NCBI RefSeq assembly: GCF_037977385.1
Contig: NZ_CP150277.1
Location: 1-64,000, forward strand
Source: Terribacillus sp. FSL K6-0262
GTDB lineage: Bacteria > Bacillota > Bacilli > Bacillales > Amphibacillaceae
Direction of reading: 5' to 3'
Length of the DNA stretch: 64,000 bases
Part shown: positions 8,680-18,600 of the stretch, in pieces
How the letters are laid out: every line of letters begins with the position of its first letter
How positions within the stretch are numbered: the stretch's first letter is position 1
Notes under the pieces: model-generated
Told to the model about the DNA's origin: nothing
Seen by the model: the letters and a program-made list of their open reading frames with translations, nothing else
Databases searched by the model: none
Translations under genes and position numbers: made by a program

Positions 8680-9474
8680 TTAGCCAATACTTTTAACCAT
8701 ACCGCCATCAATGACGAAAGCCTGTCCGGTAATATAGGAATTAGCTGAAGAACAAAGGAAAACGGCCATGTTGGCAAATTCTTCAGGCGTACCATATCTG
8801 CCCATCGGGATAGCCGCTTGGCTTTGCTCCTGGACTTCATCCAGCCTTTTTCCAAGCTGATCGGCTGTCTTCTGATCCAGTTGGTCAACGCGATCGGTAT
8901 GTATTTTCCCAGGCCCCAGTGTATTGATTAAAATATTGTCTGGTGCCAGTTCCTGTGAAAGTGACTTTGCCAAGCCGACAATCCCAGCGCGAAATGTATT
9001 GGACAACAGCAAGTTATCAATGGATTGCTTAATGGAGGATGAAGCGATATTAAGAATATGACCGCCGCCATTTTCCTTCATGATAGGAGCTGCTGACCGA
9101 ATAAAACGAACGAAGCTCAATAGATTCAGTTCAAAAGCCTGCTGCCAGTCTTCATCGCTGAAATCCAGCAGTTTACCGGCCGGCGGACCGCCAGCATTAT
9201 TGATTAGAATATCAATTGAACCAGTATGCTGCTTAGCGGATTCCACTGCACGGGAAATGTCGTTTGCATCCGTAATATCACAAACAGAATAATAAACAAG
9301 CGCATTACCTGATTCTTTGATGATGTCATCCCTTGTCTGTTTCAGTGCTTGTTCATCCCGGCTGATGATATGGACACAGGCGCCTTCCTTGGCGAACTGC
9401 ATGGCTGTTGCCTTCCCCAGACCTTTGCTGGCAGCTGCGACCAATGCTGTCTTCCCTGTCAATCCTAAATCCAT
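8680..9474 (-). CDS. SDR oxidoreductase lacking the usual Tyr-Lys pair
   Basis: A 264-aa Rossmann protein annotated by similarity as 3-oxoacyl-ACP reductase-like. The cofactor site is AAASKGLGKA rather than the usual TGxxxGIG. NNAGGP and the C-terminal ITGQAFVIDGG are present. At the catalytic position, where YxASK is expected, the sequence reads SNTFRAGIVGLAK, so both Tyr and Lys are replaced. The same substitution is known in a subgroup of BKR-like SDRs. Activity is therefore uncertain. RBS AAGGAGG lies 6-7 nt before the ATG. The short 42-aa ORF lies just upstream and its stop overlaps this ribosome site, so the two are probably co-transcribed. Confidence 0.82.
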   Translation of the reverse strand: MDLGLTGKTALVAAASKGLGKATAMQFAKEGACVHIISRDEQALKQTRDDIIKESGNALVYYSVCDITDANDISRAVESAKQHTGSIDILINNAGGPPAGKLLDFSDEDWQQAFELNLLSFVRFIRSAAPIMKENGGGHILNIASSSIKQSIDNLLLSNTFRAGIVGLAKSLSQELAPDNILINTLGPGKIHTDRVDQLDQKTADQLGKRLDEVQEQSQAAIPMGRYGTPEEFANMAVFLCSSANSYITGQAFVIDGGMVKSIG

Positions 9475-9485
9475 AAAATCCCTCC

Positions 9486-9614
9486 TTACTCTGCTGCTTT
9501 GGCGATTTTACTCCTGATCCAGCGAGCTGCTGTGTCTTCTGGAATCTCGTATGTACCGCCTTCACGGAGCAGTTGGTTTTTATACATCGTTTGGACGAGC
9601 ATGATTACTTTCAT
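9486..9614 (-). CDS. 42-aa ORF resembling small phage-head-region proteins
   Basis: A short reading frame starting MKVIMLVQTMYKNQ and ending ARWIRSKIAKAAE. An excellent ribosome site, AAGGAGTG, lies 9 nt before the ATG. Its stop is followed at once by the AAGGAGG of the SDR gene. The pattern 'YEIPEDTAARWIRSKIAKAA' is like the short proteins and N-terminal modules found beside phage capsid genes (Mu FluMu-type), where a hydrophobic strand is followed by YEVP..A..WI..G.A. No phage genes surround it. It may be a domesticated phage gene or a genuine small protein. Confidence 0.6.
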   Translation of the reverse strand: MKVIMLVQTMYKNQLLREGGTYEIPEDTAARWIRSKIAKAAE

Positions 9615-9682
9615 CTGCTGTCACTCCTTCCTTGGTCTCATTATACACCGAAGCCGCCGAGCAGACAGGCTTGGCGGCTTGT

Positions 9683-10774
9683 TCACAGCAATACGATATA
9701 ATCTCGATGCACGACGGCCCTATGCCATACCGAAGCTGGATCGGACTCCCGGCTGATAAGCATTTCCCTAAGGTCCGCCGATGAAATATCACTGATTCCG
9801 CGAGCGATAGTATCTCCATCCGATGTCCTGATATCGACAACAGCTGATGCGGAAAAAGTGCCTTGCACCTCTGTGACACCGATCGGCAGCAAGCTTTTGC
9901 CGTTCTGCAGCAATGCCTCGGCTGCGCCGGCATCAATGGTAAGACTGCCTGTCGCCCTGGCATGATGCGTCAGCCATTGCTTGGTTTTGCGCTGTACTTC
10001 GGATGCTTCATCCCCGATATATGTCCCAGCGCCGTTCCCTTTGGCGATCTCGAGCAGCGTCGATGACTCATTTGTCGTGCCGATGAATACCGGCACGCCC
10101 AACTCGAGTGCAGTCTGGGCTGCCAGCACCTTGGAATACATGCCCCCGGTGCCGACTTTGGACCCGGAAGTCTGTTCGATGGAAGCCTGCATTTCAGCCG
10201 GAATCCTATCCAGGCGCTGATAACGCTTCGCATCAGGATATGTATTCGGATTCTTGTCGTATATCCCATCCACATCCGTGATCAAAATAAGCAAATCAGC
10301 TTTGACAAGTCCGCTGACATAAGCAGATAACATATCATTATCACCAAATGTGAGCTCCCGGATGGATACAGAATCATTTTCGTTGATGATCGGGATGATA
10401 TTCCGCTTCAGCAGCTCCTGCAGCGTGTTATAGCTGTTATTATATTGATCGGCATTTGTGAACACATCTCGGGTCAAAAGCAGCTGCGCGCATTTCATAT
10501 CATATTTACCAAATGCTTCTGTATAGGCTTGTACGAGCAAGCCTTGTCCGATGGCGGCTGCAGCTTGCTTCCCTTCGATCGTCACAGGTCTTGACGGATA
10601 GCCGAGCTGACGGAAACCAGCTGCCACTGCACCGGATGATACAAGGATGACCTCGTGCCCCTCCCTGATCAAAGCGGCGATTTGATCGGTATGCCGGCGG
10701 ATTTTCGCTTCGCTCATTCCCCCACCTTGTTCCGACAGCATGCTGCTGCCTATTTTTACGATTATTCTCTTCAT
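9683..10774 (-). CDS. proB: Glutamate 5-kinase with PUA domain
   Basis: A 363-aa two-domain enzyme. The amino-acid kinase domain (residues 1-255; VKIGSSMLS, VSSGAVAAGF, NENDSVS, LLILITDVDGIYDKNP, GTGGMYSKV) makes gamma-glutamyl phosphate, the first step of proline synthesis. A C-terminal PUA domain (about 275-360) follows. It is feedback-inhibited by proline in relatives. Start ATG 10774 has AAAGGTG 8 nt upstream; a GTG directly before it is an alternative. The usual partner proA is not adjacent on either side. Confidence 0.94.
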   Translation of the reverse strand: MKRIIVKIGSSMLSEQGGGMSEAKIRRHTDQIAALIREGHEVILVSSGAVAAGFRQLGYPSRPVTIEGKQAAAAIGQGLLVQAYTEAFGKYDMKCAQLLLTRDVFTNADQYNNSYNTLQELLKRNIIPIINENDSVSIRELTFGDNDMLSAYVSGLVKADLLILITDVDGIYDKNPNTYPDAKRYQRLDRIPAEMQASIEQTSGSKVGTGGMYSKVLAAQTALELGVPVFIGTTNESSTLLEIAKGNGAGTYIGDEASEVQRKTKQWLTHHARATGSLTIDAGAAEALLQNGKSLLPIGVTEVQGTFSASAVVDIRTSDGDTIARGISDISSADLREMLISRESDPASVWHRAVVHRDYIVLL

Positions 10775-11010
10775 CACTCATTCACCTTTTCGTCCAATAA
10801 CTCATTTTAGTAACGATTATATAGCAAAATATCGGAAGCTCCTAGCTTAATAACAAAAAACTTCATTGAAAATGAATAAATAGAACAGGGATCGGAGCAT
10901 CCGCCGAAGCAAGCATAGGAATGATATTTATTAATGATCCAAAGGATGGGGAACGGATAGTATGAGCCCTGGCATCAGGAGGGGCAATAAGATTGAAGCT
11001 GGTTTCATAA
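10775..11010. other. Gene-free stretch upstream of proB
   Basis: No convincing gene, T-box or riboswitch was seen. A TATAAT lies near 10820 on the minus strand, but no matching -35 hexamer at normal spacing was found. A short plus-strand frame (GASAEASIGMIFINDPKDG near 10888-10960) lacks a start and may be a gene remnant. Confidence 0.4.
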
Positions 11011-11052
11011 AAAAGAACAGCACCCCCACGACGCGGCGATGGGGGTGCTGCT
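11011..11052 (-). terminator. Terminator of the branched-chain aminotransferase gene
   Basis: A 10-bp stem AGCACCCCCA/TGGGGGTGCT with an 11-nt GC-rich loop, followed on the minus strand by TTCTTTTTT. Confidence 0.9.
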
Positions 11053-11083
11053 TACTGTCTTCCCTACGGATCATCTCAGATAG

Positions 11084-12157
11084 TTAATGCACTTCGACTG
11101 TCCAGCCGAATGTATCTTCCAGCTCGCCCTTCTGGATGCCGACGATCGTATCATAGACCCGTTTTGCTACTTCACCAGTGACACCTTGGTTGATCTCATA
11201 TGTTTCGCCTTCATGGAACAGTTTTCCGACAGGAGAGATGACTGCTGCTGTACCAGTACCGAATACCTCTTCCAGTCTGCCTTCTTTTTGAGCCTGGATC
11301 ACTTCGGCGATCGACACACGGCGTTCTGTCACAGGATATCCCCAATGCTTCAATAGATGAAGTACGCTATCTCGTGTGACACCTTGCAGGATGCTTCCAT
11401 TCAGCTGAGGCGTGACGATTTCACCGTCGATTTTAAAGAATACGTTCATACTGCCGACTTCCTCGACATATTTCTTCTCCACTCCATCAAGCCAAAGGAC
11501 TTGGGAGAAGCCGGATTCTGCTGCAACTTCCTGCGCTTTCAGGCTGGCAGCGTAGTTACCGCCGGTTTTCGCGTCACCGGTACCGCCTTTGACTGCACGT
11601 ACATAGTCATTCTCCACTGCGATGCTTACCGGATTGATACCTTCTTTGTAGTAAGCTCCCACAGGGGACAGAATGATGATGAATTTGTAGCTGGCAGATG
11701 CAGCTACGCCAAGGAACGGTTCCGTTGAGATGATGAACGGACGGATATAAAGTGATGTTCCTTCTGCAGTCGGGATCCAATCCTTTTCGATCGAAATAAG
11801 CTGTCGCAATGCTTCCAAGGCCAGTTCTTCATCCAAGCGCGGAATGCATAGTCTGTCATTCGAGCGGTTCATACGTTCGAAGTTCTTATCCGGACGGAAC
11901 AGCAGAACCTTACCTTCTTTCGTCAAATAGGCTTTCAAGCCTTCAAAAACAGTTTGACCATAGTGGAAACACATGGCTGCAGGATTTAGTTCGAGCGGTG
12001 CATATGGTACGATTTGCGGATCATGCCAGCCAGCTTCGGCAGTGTAATCCATCGTGAACATATGATCGGTAAACACCTTTCCGAATTGAAGCGTGCTTGC
12101 TTCCGGTTTCTCTTTTAAATTTTCGCTGCGTGTAAAAGCAAAGGTTTGTTGTTTCAA
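11084..12157 (-). CDS. ilvE: Branched-chain amino acid aminotransferase
   Basis: A 357-aa class-IV PLP enzyme that interconverts Leu, Ile and Val with their 2-oxo acids. The PLP lysine is probably in VRAVKGGTGDAKTGGNYAAS; other conserved pieces are YGQTVFEGLKAY, FRPDKNFERMNRS, LDGVEKKYVEEVGSMN and VFGTGTAAVISPVG. It matches B. subtilis YwaA/YbgE in length (356-363 aa). The start is TTG, with GGGAG 8 nt upstream. No T-box or ilv-leu genes are adjacent, so this is a stand-alone copy with a strong terminator. Confidence 0.94.
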   Translation of the reverse strand: MKQQTFAFTRSENLKEKPEASTLQFGKVFTDHMFTMDYTAEAGWHDPQIVPYAPLELNPAAMCFHYGQTVFEGLKAYLTKEGKVLLFRPDKNFERMNRSNDRLCIPRLDEELALEALRQLISIEKDWIPTAEGTSLYIRPFIISTEPFLGVAASASYKFIIILSPVGAYYKEGINPVSIAVENDYVRAVKGGTGDAKTGGNYAASLKAQEVAAESGFSQVLWLDGVEKKYVEEVGSMNVFFKIDGEIVTPQLNGSILQGVTRDSVLHLLKHWGYPVTERRVSIAEVIQAQKEGRLEEVFGTGTAAVISPVGKLFHEGETYEINQGVTGEVAKRVYDTIVGIQKGELEDTFGWTVEVH

Positions 12158-12363
12158 AGCTAGGACTCCCTGTCATTTTAGATTTTCTTTTTCTTTAAAT
12201 TGTTCCTAATGATAGAATATTGCGACAACAATATCTTATCAACAGATTATAAAGGAGAAATCAGTCAGTTTCAACCTAAAATTTTAACAAAATCACTATC
12301 CATGTGTTACGATGGACAAAGATCAGGGAAAAGAAAAGCAGATACATAAAGGAGGGACGGCAT

Positions 12364-12666
12364 ATGGAAACGGGTACAATCATGTGGATCATTTGTGGCA
12401 TCATCATAGTCGCTGCGCTCGCAATAGCAGCAGTCATGATCATGAAGGCTGCGAAATCCATGCTGGCGACGAAGAACAAAATCAATAAGACGATGGCACC
12501 GATGCAAGCGGATATGCAGACGATCAAACAAGAACAGGCTGTACTGCAGCAGCATCAAAAGGATATTCAGGAAAATATCCAATCCATCACAGAAGGAACA
12601 AAGACAGTCATCTCCTCGATCAAACAAGCACCCTCAGCATTAAAGCAGCAATTCAAACAAACATAA
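12364..12666 (+). CDS. DUF948-like single-span membrane protein
   Basis: A 100-aa protein with one N-terminal membrane helix (residues about 6-28) followed by a long, charged, Gln-rich helix likely to form a coiled coil on the cytosolic side. This layout resembles DUF948/YtxG general-stress proteins of Bacilli. AAAGGAGG lies directly before the ATG at 12364. It is convergent with hemAT and has its own terminator. Function unknown. Confidence 0.65.
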   Translation: METGTIMWIICGIIIVAALAIAAVMIMKAAKSMLATKNKINKTMAPMQADMQTIKQEQAVLQQHQKDIQENIQSITEGTKTVISSIKQAPSALKQQFKQT

Positions 12667-12679
12667 TCTGAAGACAAAT

Positions 12680-12710
12680 AACCAGCAGTCGATCGACTGC
12701 TGGTTTCTTT
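12680..12710 (+). terminator. Terminator of the DUF948-like gene
   Basis: A long self-complementary stem AACCAGCAGTC/GACTGCTGGTT followed by TTCTTT on the plus strand. It lies at the 3' end of hemAT and may serve both genes. Confidence 0.75.
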
Positions 12711-14004
12711 ATGCTTCTGTCAATTCATTCAATTGACGCAATATGCCTTCAGCTTGCAGCATGGCTCCCTTTACATCCGTGAGCTCAGCCGAAAATCGTT
12801 TGATGCTTTCCTCGGTACGGCTGCTTATTTGTTCATTGCTTTGGGAATGGGTCATGATGTTATCGAATTTAGTCGTTACATCATCAAGCTGTAGCGTCCC
12901 GCTGGCAATCAGCTCTTCCGCGGCTGCCATATACTTGCTTACATTGCTGATTTGCGAATGGGTATCTTGAATCAGCGCTGTGACATCGGATACGGATGTT
13001 TTCGTCTCTTCCGCCAGTTTCCGGACCTCGCTTGCTACAACGGCAAATCCTTTCCCTTGCTCCCCTGCACGTGCCGATTCGATCGAAGCATTCAACGAGA
13101 GCAGATTCGTCTGCTCGGCAATGCCCTCTACCAGGCCTACGATGCTGCCGATTTTAGCAGCTGCTTGCTCCAGCGCTGTCAGTTCTTTCTGTACCATATC
13201 CATCTGATCCCCGATGCGCTGCATCCGTTCCTGCTGAAAGACAAGTCCTGCTTGTCCTTCCTCGGAGTGGTTCACGACTTCTTTTGCTGCCTGTTTCGTC
13301 TCATTGCTCTGCTCTGTCAGCGTCGCCGAGAATGCAACCAGTCCCTCCACAGCATGGTTCACTTGCATGAATATACTTGTGAGGCTTTCGGAGGTAGCTT
13401 GAATACTCTCATGCAGTTTATTCTGCGTTTCGATATGTTCTATATGTACACGTTCATGTTCGGTATTATAAGCATCCAATACGATTTGCTGTTCAATATT
13501 GAATATTTTCGTCGTAGTCAAAACTACGGTACGGTAATCATGAAAGTCGGTAATGTGTTTTTCATAAATGGACAGCATCTGCTGCAGAAGGTCCTGGAAA
13601 GCCCCCATATACCATTTTGGCCCCAAGCCGATTTTGGCATGTATCAAGGCAATGCGCTTGCGCTTCTCCACATAGTCTGCGTCGACTTTGCCATCGAACA
13701 TTTCCTGGATGTGGCGCTTCAGCGTCTGCTTCAGCCTGTCAACGGAACTATTATTTTCGATGATCGCCAGCAAGTTATCCTGATTCGTGATGTTTTGATA
13801 AAAACGGGTCACGATACTCTCGATCTCCTGTTGGACCAGCGGCTGCATCCTTGCAAGCACACGCAAGTCCCCTTCTGTCAGATGAATCATATCCAGCTGT
13901 TTTTTGAGCTCGCCTTCGACTTTCATGACAGCCTTGGTTCCTTTTGTAAAATCGATACCGCCCGCTGAGTCTGTTTTTTTCTCTTTTTTGCGTTTCAATA
14001 ACAT
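12709..14004 (-). CDS. hemAT: Haem-based aerotaxis transducer (globin-coupled sensor)
   Basis: A 431-aa soluble chemoreceptor, almost the same length as B. subtilis HemAT (432). Residues about 35-185 form a sensor globin; the proximal haem His is in [19 protein letters not shown]. Residues about 240-431 form the methyl-accepting signalling domain, with the hairpin [20 protein letters not shown] and [17 protein letters not shown]. There is no membrane span, as known for HemAT. It senses oxygen and signals to CheA. The ATG is taken at 14004 (MLLKRKK), 6-7 nt after AAGGAGG. Confidence 0.95.
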   Translation of the reverse strand: MLLKRKKEKKTDSAGGIDFTKGTKAVMKVEGELKKQLDMIHLTEGDLRVLARMQPLVQQEIESIVTRFYQNITNQDNLLAIIENNSSVDRLKQTLKRHIQEMFDGKVDADYVEKRKRIALIHAKIGLGPKWYMGAFQDLLQQMLSIYEKHITDFHDYRTVVLTTTKIFNIEQQIVLDAYNTEHERVHIEHIETQNKLHESIQATSESLTSIFMQVNHAVEGLVAFSATLTEQSNETKQAAKEVVNHSEEGQAGLVFQQERMQRIGDQMDMVQKELTALEQAAAKIGSIVGLVEGIAEQTNLLSLNASIESARAGEQGKGFAVVASEVRKLAEETKTSVSDVTALIQDTHSQISNVSKYMAAAEELIASGTLQLDDVTTKFDNIMTHSQSNEQISSRTEESIKRFSAELTDVKGAMLQAEGILRQLNELTEA

Positions 14005-14136
14005 TATGTTCCTCCTTATTGAATCCCCCATTTCCTAATTATCGGTTGAACAGCCAAAAAATGAAGGAGTCCTGCCAAAATACTGGCAGGAATTCTCACA
14101 AGTTGCTGGCTCCTTCTCCTTTTTCAAGCCATAATA

Positions 14137-14172
14137 AAAGCAGAACTTCCGCCAAACGGAAATTCTGCTTTA
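14137..14172 (-). terminator. Terminator of gltAB
   Basis: The stem AGCAGAATTTCCG/CGGAAGTTCTGCT, with one G-T pair, is followed by TTTATT on the minus strand just past the gltB stop. Confidence 0.85.
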
Positions 14173-14175
14173 AGT

Positions 14176-15660
14176 TCAAGGTAAAACCGTCTCCCCCATC
14201 AGCTGGAGATCGACTTGTTTGGCCACATCTCTTCCTTCGTTGATCGCCCAGACGATCAGACTCTGTCCGCGGCGGGCATCACCGGCAGCAAATACGTTCT
14301 CGACATTCGTGCGATAGTCTCCGTATGCTGCTTCGACCCGTTTATTCGGTGTTACATTGACGCCGAATTCAGTCAGAAGCGGCGTTTCGGTACCTTCAAA
14401 GCCGATGGCGATCAATACAAGCTCGGCAGGCCATACTTTTTCGGAGCCTTCGACTTCTTGGTAGACGAACATACCTTGCTCATTACGGACCTTCTGCATA
14501 TCAATCGTATGCAATTCTTTCAGATTGCCTTGCTCATCCATGACGAATTTTGTGGTCTGGATGGAGTATTGGCGCGGGTCTTCCCCATAGACCGCCTTCG
14601 CTTCTTTATGTGCATATTCCAAACCGAATACATGCGGATATTCGGGCCATTGATTATCGGCACTGCGAGCCAGGGGCAGCTGTGGATGCTTGCCGAATTG
14701 GGTGACGCTTTTGGCTCCCTGGCGGACGGCGGTCGCGATACAATCGGCACCGGTATCCCCGCCGCCGATGACGATGACATCTTTACCAGCCGCATCGAAT
14801 TCAGGCTGAATCGTCCGTTTGTCATCCAGCAGCGCTTTTGTGGAAGCTGTCAAATAATCCATTGCGATGTGGATTCCCTTTGCTTCCCTTCCTTCGATGA
14901 CAAGATCACGCTGCTTTTGGGCACCTGTACAAAGGATGACAGCGTCATACTGTTCCCGAAGCTCATCGGCACTGATGTCCTTGCCGATTTCCGTATTCAG
15001 GATGAAGTCGATTCCTTCCTGGCGCAGTAAATTGATCCGGCGCTCCACCACTGCTTTATCCAGCTTCATATTCGGAATGCCGTACATAAGCAAACCGCCA
15101 GCTCGATCGGCACGCTCGTAAACCGTTACGGAGTGGCCGGCTTGGTTCAGCTGATCGGCACTTGCAAGGCCCGCCGGACCAGAACCGACGATCGCCACTT
15201 TTTTGCCCGTCCGTTCCTGTGGGATGCGCGGCGTAATCCAGCCGTTCTCAAAGCCTTTATCGATGATTGCCCGCTCGATATTCTTGATGGCCACTGCCGG
15301 ATCGCTGATTGCCACCGTACAGGAGCCCTCGCAAGGCGCAGGACAGACGCGCCCTGTGAATTCCGGGAAGTTATTTGTCAGCATCAATCTTTCCAATGCT
15401 TCTTTCCATTTACCCTTATACACAAGATCGTTCCACTCAGGGATCAGGTTGTAAATCGGACAGCCGGATGTGCTCCCGCCGATTTCCATACCGATATGGC
15501 AGAACGGTGTACCGCAATCCATACAGCGAGCCCCTTGTGTCTTCAGTGTAGCATCAGAGAAAGGAGCGGCGTATTCGTTCCAGTCCCCGGTGCGCGTTTT
15601 TGGATCGCGTTCCCTTGCTTCTTCTCTTTTGTAGTCGATAAAACCGGTTGCTTTCCCCAT
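14176..15660 (-). CDS. gltB: Glutamate synthase (NADPH) small subunit
   Basis: A 494-aa protein that passes electrons from NADPH to the large subunit. N-terminal Cys clusters (CMDCGTPFCH, TSGCPIYNL, CPAPCEGSC) bind 4Fe-4S centres. An FAD site (VAIVGSGPAGLASADQLN) lies near residue 150, an NADPH site (VIVIGGGDTGADC) near 290 and a final GDARRGQSLIVWAI. It is named gltB after the Bacillus convention (gltD in E. coli). It lies 15 nt downstream of gltA, with its own AAGAGGTGG ribosome site, in one operon. Confidence 0.96.
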   Translation of the reverse strand: MGKATGFIDYKREEARERDPKTRTGDWNEYAAPFSDATLKTQGARCMDCGTPFCHIGMEIGGSTSGCPIYNLIPEWNDLVYKGKWKEALERLMLTNNFPEFTGRVCPAPCEGSCTVAISDPAVAIKNIERAIIDKGFENGWITPRIPQERTGKKVAIVGSGPAGLASADQLNQAGHSVTVYERADRAGGLLMYGIPNMKLDKAVVERRINLLRQEGIDFILNTEIGKDISADELREQYDAVILCTGAQKQRDLVIEGREAKGIHIAMDYLTASTKALLDDKRTIQPEFDAAGKDVIVIGGGDTGADCIATAVRQGAKSVTQFGKHPQLPLARSADNQWPEYPHVFGLEYAHKEAKAVYGEDPRQYSIQTTKFVMDEQGNLKELHTIDMQKVRNEQGMFVYQEVEGSEKVWPAELVLIAIGFEGTETPLLTEFGVNVTPNKRVEAAYGDYRTNVENVFAAGDARRGQSLIVWAINEGRDVAKQVDLQLMGETVLP

Positions 15661-15675
15661 ACTTCCACCTCTTTC

Positions 15676-18600
15676 TTAATGTACAGCTGCTGGCTTCTCG
15701 GATTCTTTCACTGGCTGCGGCTGCTGGTTCTTCCATACAAATGCTTCCATCACCGCTTCCTCCTGCGAAAGTCCAAGCTCACGCTGTGCATCGATTTGAT
15801 GCATCATGCTGCGGTAATCGATCGGAATCACTTTGACAAAGTAAGCTAGTTCCGTTTCCCAGTTTTCCAGGATGAAGAGTGCCTTTTCGCTTTCTGTGTA
15901 GGCGGCATGCTTCTCTATCATAGTGCGAAGTTCCGCAATCTCTTCTTTATCCGTCAGCTGTTCAAAATCAACCATTTCCTTATTGCAAAGTTGTTTGAGT
16001 CCTTCATGGTCGCCTGTATGGATGTAGGCGATTCCGCCAGACATTCCGGCAGCGAAGTTCTTGCCGACTTCACCGAGTATGACAACCTTACCGCCAGTCA
16101 TGTATTCACAGCCATGCTCGCCGATTCCTTCCACGACAGCTGTCGCACCGCTGTTCCGCACAGCGAACCGCTCACCAGCCTTGCCGTTGATATACGCTTC
16201 ACCGGATGTGGCTCCATACAGCGCCACGTTGCCGGCGATCACTTGTTGAGCAGCGGATGCCCGGAATGCAGCCGGTTTTTTGACGATCAGTTTTGCACCG
16301 GATAAGCCTTTTCCGACATAGTCGTTGGCATCGCCTGTCACTTTCAAGGTCATCCCTTTTGGCGTGAAAGCGCCAAAGCTCTGACCTGCAGAACCATGGA
16401 AATGCAGATTCACGGAATCTTCCGGAAGGCCCGCTTCGGCAAATTTTTTGCTGATTTCACTGCCTGCAAGCGTACCGGCCACACGATTGATATTGCGGAT
16501 CGGCATTTGCAGATTCACTTTTCCTTCGCCGTTGAGTGCCTTTTCCAGCTGCGGCAGTATATCTGTCGTATCCAACGCGATATCGATCTTATGGTTTTGC
16601 GGCGTACTGTAAGTCTTCGGTCCATCGATTTGATGAAGCAGTCTGCTCAAATCAAGCTGCCCTGCTTTCCAATGTGATTTTGCTCGTTCGGAAACCTCCA
16701 GCACATCTGTACGGCCGACCATCTCTTCCATTGTCCGGAAACCGAGTTCCGCCATGATTTCCCTTACTTCCTGCGCAATGAAGGTCATGAAGTTGACGAC
16801 ATGGTCTGGATCACCCATGAATTTCTTGCGCAGCTCCGGGTTTTGCGTCGCGATGCCGACTGGACATGTATCGATATGGCAGACACGCATCATGACACAG
16901 CCCAAGACTACCAATGGAGCCGTTGCAAAGCCATATTCCTCCGCACCAAGCAAAGCAGCCATGACGACATCGCGCCCAGTCATCAGCTTACCGTCGGTTT
17001 CCAAACGGACGCGGTCGCGCAAACCATTCAGCATAAGCGTTTGGTGTGCTTCCGCCAGCCCGATTTCCCATGGAAGACCAGCGTGCTTGATACTTGTTTT
17101 CGGAGATGCACCTGTACCACCGTCGTATCCACTGATGACGATGACATCAGCGCTCCCTTTTGCCACACCGGCAGCAATCGTACCGACGCCGCCTTTGGCA
17201 ACCAATTTAACGCTGATCCGTGCATCTCTATTGGCATTTTTCAAATCGTGGATCAGCTGCGCCAAATCCTCGATACTGTATATATCATGGTGCGGCGGCG
17301 GAGAAATCAAGCCGACACCTGGAGTGGATTTCCGTACATCAGCAACCCATGGGTATACTTTCTTACCCGGCAGCTGTCCGCCTTCCCCTGGCTTTGCTCC
17401 TTGCGCCACTTTGATTTGCAGCTCATTCGCCTGTACCAGATAGGAACTCATGACACCGAAACGGCCGGAAGCAATCTGCTTGATGGCGCTGCGGCGGTAA
17501 TCTCCATTTTCATCCATCGTATAACGTTTGGGATTTTCGCCGCCCTCGCCGCTGTTGCTCTTGCCGCCTAAGCGATTCATCGCGATCGCAAGAGCTTCAT
17601 GGGCTTCTTCACTGATGGATCCAAAGGACATCGCCCCTGTTTTGAAGCGAGTCACGATGCTTTCCACCGATTCCACTTCATCAAGCGGAATCGCCTTCTT
17701 TTTCTTGAAATCGAATAGGTTGCGAAGGAATCCGAGCCGTTCCTGATCGGCAGCTTCGGTATACTCCTTGAATAAGTCATAGTCGTTTCGGCGGCACGCC
17801 CATTGCAGCGTATGGATCGTTTTGGGATTGAACGCATGATGTTCCCCGTTTTTCCGCCATTGGTACTCACTGCCGGTTTCCAGGGCTGCCGTCCTTGATT
17901 TATAGGCAGCTTGATGACGTTTTTTCGCCTCCAGGGCAATGGTGTCCAAATCAATTCCATCAATTTGGGACGTCGTACCAGTGAAATACTCGGAAATAAC
18001 ATGATGACTGATACCGACTGCCTCAAAGATTTGTGCCCCGCGGTAGCTTTGTACAGTGCTGATGCCCATTTTGGACATGACCTTGACGACGCCTTCGGTC
18101 AATGCGGCAGCATATTCCCTGATGGCCTCAGGATAAGTCAAGTCAATATCGCCATGATCGATTGCTTCCTTCACTGTTGCATACGCCAGATAAGGATGGA
18201 TCGCATCTGCCCCATAGCCGAGCAGCGTCGCGACATGATGGACCTCCCGCACTTCCCCGGCTGAGGCGATCAAGCTGACCTTGGTCCGAAGACCTTTGCG
18301 GATGAGATGCTGATGCAGCCCGCTCACAGCAAGCAGAGCAGGAACCGGTACGTATATATCAGACATCAGGCGGTCAGTCAGCACAAGAACGCTGACGCCC
18401 TTCCTGATTGCTTCCTCTGCCTCCTGAAAAATGCGCTGCATGCTCTTCTGGAGGTTTTTCCCGAATAATGTATGGATCTCCTGCAGCTTGAAATCACCGC
18501 TTTTATCGGTTATCAGCTGTTCCAGCTGGTTATTCGTAATGACAGGTGATGCCAATTTGATCCGTCTGCAATTCGTTCCATCCGGATGCAGCAAATTGCC

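Noticed and set aside
10860..10965. Plus-strand peptide GASAEASIGMIFINDPKDG as a gene tail
   Set aside because: No start codon or homologous context; too short to claim.
10775..11010. T-box leader before proB
   Set aside because: No AGGGTGG-type antiterminator box or specifier-like stem seen on the minus strand.
12952..13968. Long plus-strand frame of 338 codons
   Set aside because: It lies entirely over hemAT on the other strand; its translation has no family features and no ribosome site.
14071..14093. Hairpin CCTGCC/GGCAGG upstream of hemAT
   Set aside because: No T-run and no clear regulatory match; left unassigned.
14215..15030. 271-codon plus-strand frame
   Set aside because: Shadow of gltB; no ribosome site and no recognisable domain.
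16754..17571. Long plus-strand frames of 229 and 256 codons
   Set aside because: Shadows of gltA; the minus-strand frame has all conserved glutamate synthase motifs.
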